This document shows positions 7,233 to 10,763 of a stretch of DNA of 10,763 nucleotides, piece after piece. The stretch is from Bacteroidales bacterium UBA4459 (GTDB taxonomy: Bacteria > Bacteroidota > Bacteroidia > Bacteroidales > F082). How positions within the stretch are numbered: the first letter of the stretch is position 1; each line of letters begins with the position of its first letter. Under the pieces are notes generated by a model. That model saw only the letters and a program-made list of their open reading frames with translations. It had not been told where the DNA came from and did no database searches. The DNA is taken from the NCBI GenBank assembly GCA_002389465.1, contig DGOT01000108.1, positions 414 to 11,176 of the forward strand, read 5' to 3'. The position numbers were made by a program, and so were the translations under genes.

Positions 7233-7565
7233 ATGGAGAAAAAAGAATTTAACAAAGGAGAGGTCAGCCGGCTGGATACAAGTATTGAATATAATGAAGG
7301 CGCTGTTGTCAGCCGTACGGTTTTAAACAAGGAAACAGGAACGGTTTCACTGTTTGCGTTTGACAAGGGACAATCATTAAGTGAACATACAGCCCCTTTT
7401 GACGCCTTGGTTCAGGTGCTGGACGGCACAGCTGTGATCGTTCTGGACAAGAAACCATTTGAGGTGAAGCAAAATGAAATGATCATCATGCCGGCTGATA
7501 TACCACATGCTGTTGAGGCACGCGAGAGGTTTAAGATGTTGCTAACAATGATCAAGTCGAAATAG
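7233..7565 (+). CDS. small single-domain cupin protein
   Basis: This 110-residue soluble protein has a single cupin beta-barrel (Cupin_2 type). Cupin motif 1 is degenerate. It reads GQSLSEHTAPFDALVQVLDG (residues 46-65), with one histidine (His52) where the consensus has HxH plus a glutamate. Motif 2 is clear: MPADIPHAVEA (86-96) with His92. Only two of the four usual metal ligands are therefore evident, so metal binding is uncertain. Small cupins of this kind may be sensors, isomerases or of unknown function; none is assigned. I chose ATG 7233 because it follows the candidate promoter and gives the compact domain. The in-frame codon at 7179 would add 18 residues without family resemblance. 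The stop is one base from the stop of the converging ThrRS-editing-domain gene. Confidence 0.85.
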   Translation: MEKKEFNKGEVSRLDTSIEYNEGAVVSRTVLNKETGTVSLFAFDKGQSLSEHTAPFDALVQVLDGTAVIVLDKKPFEVKQNEMIIMPADIPHAVEARERFKMLLTMIKSK

Positions 7566-7566
7566 C

Positions 7567-7977
7567 CTAAAAGCCTTTGAATATTCTTGCCTGAGATACG
7601 CCCGGCGCCTCAACCTGCAGATCGAGGAAATAACCGAAAGGCGTCTGGTCACAGTTGTAATCGGCGTTTTTCATCCTGGCTTCTACCCTGTCGAACAGCT
7701 CTTTGGTAAAATGAGGGTTGGCCTTCGATTCGGATAAATGGGCGAACGAGTGCAGGATCACGTAGCGTGTGTTGTTTTTCTTGGCCGCCCATTTCAGGTT
7801 CTTTACCATTTTGGTTTCTGCCCTTTTCATATCTTCCATATCCTTCTCTTCGGCATGGATAAACGCCACCAGTGCCTTTTCAAACACATTACCTTCCTTC
7901 ACTTCTTCAAAGTCATCCAGGGTCCTCACCGTGGGACGGTAACCAAACTTATCACAATAGATCATTAACAGCTTCAT
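7567..7977 (-). CDS. stand-alone threonyl-tRNA synthetase editing domain protein
   Basis: This 136-residue soluble protein resembles the N-terminal editing domain of archaeal threonyl-tRNA synthetase (PF08915, a D-aminoacyl-tRNA-deacylase-like fold). That domain removes serine misattached to tRNA-Thr. Visible matches are the start MKLLMIYCDKFGYRP, a central strand ALVAFIHAE, the hallmark FAHLS (78-82, His80), and PFGYF (113-117) near the C-terminus. No synthetase catalytic or anticodon-binding domain is attached. Bacterial ThrRS normally uses an unrelated N2 editing domain, so a free archaeal-type domain is unusual, though proteins like it are annotated in some bacteria. In archaeal proteins PFGWYK follows FAHLS and its Tyr-Lys pair is catalytically important, as far as I recall; here those positions read Phe-Leu. 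The substrate is therefore unproven. The gene lies 42 bases downstream of arfB on the same strand, which suggests a shared translation-quality role. Confidence 0.82.
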   Translation of the reverse strand: MKLLMIYCDKFGYRPTVRTLDDFEEVKEGNVFEKALVAFIHAEEKDMEDMKRAETKMVKNLKWAAKKNNTRYVILHSFAHLSESKANPHFTKELFDRVEARMKNADYNCDQTPFGYFLDLQVEAPGVSQARIFKGF

Positions 7978-7991
7978 GTGTATATTTTTTT

Positions 7992-7999
7992 CAAAGTTA
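7992..7999 (-). promoter_or_regulatory. possible -7 element before the ThrRS-editing-domain gene
   Basis: On the minus strand TAACTTTG is an exact match to TAnnTTTG, ending 14 bases before ATG 7977. No TTTG lies at the -33 position. It may be a secondary promoter inside the arfB operon or a chance match. The same 9 bases (TCAAAGTTA on the plus strand) recur in the arfB promoter. Confidence 0.35.
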
Positions 8000-8019
8000 A
8001 TTGAATTTCTCCCGGTACA

Positions 8020-8415
8020 TCATTCCGGTTTCTTTCTCTGGTCTTTCTTTTCAGATATTTTCTTTTTTTCTTTCAATCGTTTTTCTTTGGAAGCTTTTGG
8101 TGGTTTTGTCGGTTTTCTTTTTTTTTCCGGTTTCAAAACTTCATTTATCAATGACATAAACCTTTCGAATACGATCTCTTTATTTTTCGCCTGGCTACGT
8201 GTTTCATCACATGACAAAGAAAGCCAGCCATCTTTTGATATTCTGTTTTTCAATTTATTCCGAATAATGGCTTTTTGCTCTTCGGCCAACACTTCGCTCC
8301 CATCCACGTCAAAGAGCAACTCCACCTTTGTGGACACCTTATTTACGTGCTGTCCTCCTGCCCCGCTGCTACGACTTGTACGGTATTTTACTTCTGCTTT
8401 CAGTCCCGGCTTCAT
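8020..8415 (-). CDS. arfB: ArfB-type alternative ribosome-rescue factor (peptidyl-tRNA hydrolase)
   Basis: ArfB (YaeJ) enters the A site of ribosomes stalled without a stop codon and hydrolyses the peptidyl-tRNA. The 131-residue protein has the small release-factor catalytic domain with SRSSGAGGQHVNKVSTKVEL (residues 14-33; GGQ at 20-22) and no codon-recognition domains. That separates it from RF1 and RF2. The C-terminal 40 residues or so are extremely Lys/Arg-rich, like the ArfB tail that occupies the empty mRNA channel. The length is close to the 140 residues of E. coli YaeJ. I chose ATG 8415 (MKPGLKAEV...). The alternative is TTG at 8442, which adds nine residues but lies within or upstream of a near-perfect promoter at 8421-8451. 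The ThrRS-editing-domain gene follows 42 bases downstream. The upstream neighbour is the divergent ankyrin gene. Confidence 0.93.
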   Translation of the reverse strand: MKPGLKAEVKYRTSRSSGAGGQHVNKVSTKVELLFDVDGSEVLAEEQKAIIRNKLKNRISKDGWLSLSCDETRSQAKNKEIVFERFMSLINEVLKPEKKRKPTKPPKASKEKRLKEKKKISEKKDQRKKPE

Positions 8416-8420
8416 TCGAT

Positions 8421-8451
8421 CAAAGTTAGAAACAAAAATCAACTCTGCAAA
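8421..8451 (-). promoter_or_regulatory. near-consensus Bacteroidota promoter for arfB
   Basis: On the minus strand TTTG (8451-8448) is followed after 19 bases by TAACTTTG (8428-8421); both boxes match the consensus exactly. The last G of the -7 box is only five bases before ATG 8415, so the transcript would be leaderless or nearly so if that ATG is used. Confidence 0.6.
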
Positions 8452-8494
8452 GTGACTATCATAAAAACGTTCCCCTTATTTTCAGTAGATATAT

Positions 8495-8525
8495 TTTATT
8501 TCAATAATATTTACTTGTAACTTTA
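8495..8525 (+). promoter_or_regulatory. possible promoter of the ankyrin-repeat gene
   Basis: TTTA (8495-8498) is followed after 19 bases by TAACTTTA (8518-8525). Each box has one mismatch to TTTG and TAnnTTTG. Transcription would begin about 37 bases before ATG 8568. The surrounding stretch 8460-8565 is strongly AT-rich. Confidence 0.4.
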
Positions 8526-8567
8526 CCGCATCTGACATTTCCATATTTAACATTAAAATAACTCATC

Positions 8568-9218
8568 ATGAAATCAGCTATTTTATTTACAAAATTCATT
8601 CTTCTCCTCTTACTTATTCCCGGTTTTTTAGGAGCACAAGATATTCAGAGTTCTTTGACAGATGCTATCAGAAATAATGATGTTGATGCTGTTAAATTAG
8701 CGCTGGATAATGGTGCCGGCCCAAACATACTGAGTTCATTCGGTGCTACTCCTCTCATACAGGCAGCCTGGACAGGTAATATGGAAATTATCAAACTGCT
8801 GGTTGCGAAAGGCGCTGATCTCAACCTGACCACAAAAGAATTTGGTTGCCCGCTATTTGCTGCTGCCGCACAGGGAAGAATGGAACCTGCAAAGTATTTT
8901 ATTGCCAACAAAGCGGATTTGAATTGTCAGGACAAAAACGGTAAAACACCGCTTATGATTGCCATATATAACGGCCATCCTGATGTGGCAAAATTATTGA
9001 TAAATGACGGCGCAGATGTTAATGTCATAGGTGAAGCTGATTGGACAGCCTTATTTTTTGCAACCATGCGGAATGACACTGAAAGTTTAAAAAAACTTAT
9101 TGAAGCAGGAGCCCATGTTAACATTAAGGCTAACGATGGCGAAACGCCTTTGCATTTAGCAACTGAACAGGGATATGACGAAGCCGTTGACTTACTTAAG
9201 AAAGCCGGAGCCAAATAG
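8568..9218 (+). CDS. exported ankyrin-repeat protein
   Basis: This 216-residue protein has a Sec signal peptide: Lys2, a hydrophobic core at residues 10-21, and a likely signal-peptidase I cleavage after Ala23 in FLGA|QD. The rest is about six ankyrin repeats. The first (about 30-58) is divergent. The second begins at GATPLIQAAWTGN (59), the fourth at GKTPLMIAIYNGH, and the last at GETPLHLATEQGY near the C-terminus. Typical GADLN and GADVN turns end the helical pairs. The mature protein therefore appears to be an ankyrin solenoid in the periplasm or outside the cell, a protein-binding scaffold with unknown partner and no enzymatic domain. The gene ends 29 bases before rarA on the same strand, without an intervening terminator, so readthrough into rarA is plausible. 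Start ATG 8568 is fixed by the signal peptide. Confidence 0.92.
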   Translation: MKSAILFTKFILLLLLIPGFLGAQDIQSSLTDAIRNNDVDAVKLALDNGAGPNILSSFGATPLIQAAWTGNMEIIKLLVAKGADLNLTTKEFGCPLFAAAAQGRMEPAKYFIANKADLNCQDKNGKTPLMIAIYNGHPDVAKLLINDGADVNVIGEADWTALFFATMRNDTESLKKLIEAGAHVNIKANDGETPLHLATEQGYDEAVDLLKKAGAK

Positions 9219-9247
9219 AAATTTTATAAAAATCATCAAATCGAAAC

Positions 9248-10516
9248 ATGAACAGTCCCCTCGCTGAAAAACTCCGGCCCAACTCCCTTGACGATTATAT
9301 CGGTCAGGAGCATTTGGTAGGTAAAAACGCTATTCTGAGGAGAAGCATTGAAACGGGCAACATTCCATCAATGATTTTGTGGGGGCCTCCAGGCGTAGGA
9401 AAAACGACACTGGCACATATTATATCCCAAACCCTTGACCGTGAGTTTTACACCCTTAGCGCGGTCAACTCAGGTGTTAAAGATGTCCGTAATGTAATTG
9501 ACAAAGCAGGCATGTTCGGCGGTTCGGTTATCCTGTTTATCGATGAAATACACCGCTTCAGTAAATCACAACAGGATTCATTGCTCGGAGCTGTCGAAAA
9601 AGGAATCATAACCCTGATTGGAGCGACTACGGAAAACCCGTCATTCGAAGTGATATCACCGCTGCTTTCACGTTGCCAGGTATATATTTTACAACCGCTT
9701 TCTAAAGAGCATCTGGATAAATTATTGCACAGCGGCATTCTTCTGCTGGAGCAGGAATTGGGTATAAAAATAGATGCCAAAGAAACAGAGGCGTTGTACA
9801 GAATATCTGGTGGTGATGCACGAAAGCTATTCAACGCTTTGGAACTCTTCGTATATCAGGAAAAAGTTCATAAGAAAAAGATTGTCATCGAGAATGATGC
9901 AGTGCTTACTACCATCCAGGAAAACATGGTGATGTACGACAAAAAAGGGGAAATGCACTACGACATCATTTCCGCTTTTATCAAATCGTTACGCGGAAGC
10001 GACCCGAACGGGGCTGTATACTGGCTGGCACGGATGGTTGAATCGGGGGAGGACCCCAAATTTATTGCCCGTCGTATGTTGATCCTGGCTTCCGAAGACA
10101 TCGGCAATGCCAATCCCAATGCCCTGCTGCTTGCCAACACTTGTTTTGATGCGATAAGCAAGATCGGCTGGCCCGAGAGCCGCATTATTTTATCTCAAAC
10201 AGCCATTTACCTGGCAAATTCGCCGAAAAGCAATGCCGCTTACATGGCCATAAAAGAAGCCCAGGGAGTAGTGAAAAAAACCGGCAACCTGCCTATCCCG
10301 CTGCATCTGCGCAACGCCCCTACGAAACTGATGAAAGAAATCGGGTACGGTGAGAATTACAAGTATGCCCACCAGTACGATGGTAACTTTGTTGAGCTGG
10401 AATTCCTGCCGGATAAATTGAAAGGAACGATATTCTATGAACCGGGAAATAATCCGCGGGAAAACGATACCCGGAAGACGATGAAAAAACGATGGAAAAA
10501 TAAATACAACTACTAA
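9248..10516 (+). CDS. rarA: replication-associated recombination protein A (AAA+ ATPase)
   Basis: RarA (MgsA; homologous to eukaryotic WRNIP1/Mgs1) is a clamp-loader-like AAA+ ATPase acting at stalled or gapped replication forks. The 422 residues match the family length. Visible motifs are the N-terminal LAEKLRPNSLDDYIGQEHLVG, Walker A GPPGVGKTT (46-54, Lys52), Walker B LFIDEIHRF (96-104, Asp99-Glu100), sensor 1 IGATTENPSF (124-133), the arginine finger in LLSRCQ (Arg142), and sensor 2 GGDARK (188-193). The C-terminal tetramerisation part includes RRMLILASEDIGNANPNAL and the characteristic HLRNAPTKLMKEIGYG. ATG 9248 gives the full family N-terminus and has an A-rich leader without Shine-Dalgarno. 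Its stop overlaps the next start codon by one base, so rarA and the downstream cvfB-like gene are likely cotranscribed and translationally coupled. Confidence 0.96.
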   Translation: MNSPLAEKLRPNSLDDYIGQEHLVGKNAILRRSIETGNIPSMILWGPPGVGKTTLAHIISQTLDREFYTLSAVNSGVKDVRNVIDKAGMFGGSVILFIDEIHRFSKSQQDSLLGAVEKGIITLIGATTENPSFEVISPLLSRCQVYILQPLSKEHLDKLLHSGILLLEQELGIKIDAKETEALYRISGGDARKLFNALELFVYQEKVHKKKIVIENDAVLTTIQENMVMYDKKGEMHYDIISAFIKSLRGSDPNGAVYWLARMVESGEDPKFIARRMLILASEDIGNANPNALLLANTCFDAISKIGWPESRIILSQTAIYLANSPKSNAAYMAIKEAQGVVKKTGNLPIPLHLRNAPTKLMKEIGYGENYKYAHQYDGNFVELEFLPDKLKGTIFYEPGNNPRENDTRKTMKKRWKNKYNY

Positions 10517-10763
10517 TGGCCGATGTAGGAAAAATCAACAAACTTACCGTAGTTCGAAAAGCGGAACACGGAATTTACCTGTCGGGCGACAGACAAAGCG
10601 ATATTTTGATGCCCAAAGCATATGTACCTGATCATTGCGCGATCGATGATGAACTTGACGTGTTCGTGTACAGGGATTCGGAAGACCGGATCATTGCAAC
10701 TACCCAAACGCCGCTGGCTATGGTGGGGGACTTCGCCTTTCTGAAAGTCGTTGGCACTACCCC
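10516..10763 (+). CDS. cvfB: CvfB-like S1 RNA-binding protein, N-terminal part (3' end outside window)
   Basis: The frame from ATG 10516 stays open to the window end and encodes 82 residues. The visible part (MADVGKINKLTVVRKAEHG at the start, LMPKAYVPDHCAIDDELDVF and then FVYRDSEDRIIATTQTP) matches the first S1-like domain of the CvfB/YitL family. Members of that family carry several S1-type domains and a C-terminal winged helix, and they bind RNA. In Staphylococcus aureus, CvfB influences virulence gene expression, but a housekeeping RNA-binding role is more likely here. The ATG shares its A with the TAA stop of rarA, a tight overlap suggesting translational coupling. Only the first domain is visible, so the rest of the architecture is inferred. 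Confidence 0.82.
   Translation, partial: MADVGKINKLTVVRKAEHGIYLSGDRQSDILMPKAYVPDHCAIDDELDVFVYRDSEDRIIATTQTPLAMVGDFAFLKVVGTT

Noticed and set aside
7094..7366. Upstream extension of the lipoprotein reading frame by 91 residues
   Set aside because: It would bury the signal peptide and lipobox inside the protein, cross the lipoprotein promoter and run antisense to the cupin gene.
7563..7580. AGCCT...AGCCT repeat at the cupin/editing-domain convergence
   Set aside because: It is a 5-base direct repeat, not inverted, and expected by chance. It cannot form a terminator stem.

Overview
The window looks like chromosomal DNA from a member of the Bacteroidota, probably a Bacteroidales/Marinilabiliales-type organism. 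Four things suggest this. The PEP carboxykinase, UvrB and PPDK sequences have a Bacteroidota flavour. Start codons are preceded by A-rich stretches without Shine-Dalgarno sequences. Several intergenic regions carry the Bacteroidota sigma-factor motif TTTG-N19..21-TAnnTTTG. There is also a DUF2807 lipoprotein, a family common in that phylum. I see no insertion sequence, prophage, CRISPR array, tRNA or rRNA. No gene-free stretch exceeds about 150 bases.

Left part (1-4222): the 3' end of pyruvate phosphate dikinase is followed by a strong hairpin terminator. Next comes a complete ATP-dependent PEP carboxykinase (pckA) with its own terminator, so two PEP-node enzymes sit side by side as separate transcription units. 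A small GYD-domain protein follows. Facing it on the minus strand is glycerol kinase (glpK), without glpF or glpD next to it.

Middle (4223-7565): glpK and uvrB (excinuclease subunit B) diverge from a 103-bp spacer in which both strands carry an exact TATTTTTG -7 element. uvrB runs tail-to-tail into a surface-type lipoprotein of the DUF2807/head-GIN family with seven evenly spaced Gly-Ser-Gly repeats. The lipoprotein diverges from a small cupin gene. Between those two promoters lies a 14-bp palindrome resembling a CRP/FNR-family operator.

Right part (7567-10763): two minus-strand genes form a likely translation quality-control pair. They are arfB (a GGQ-type ribosome-rescue peptidyl-tRNA hydrolase) and a free-standing archaeal-type threonyl-tRNA synthetase editing domain. 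On the plus strand follow an exported ankyrin-repeat protein, rarA (a replication-fork AAA+ ATPase) and the 5' part of a cvfB-like S1 RNA-binding protein. rarA and cvfB overlap by one base.

Most of the window is core metabolism and genome or translation maintenance. The least ordinary items are the stand-alone ThrRS editing-domain protein beside arfB, the possibly near-leaderless arfB transcript, and the palindromic candidate operator between the lipoprotein and cupin genes. I did not find a clearly new multi-gene system.
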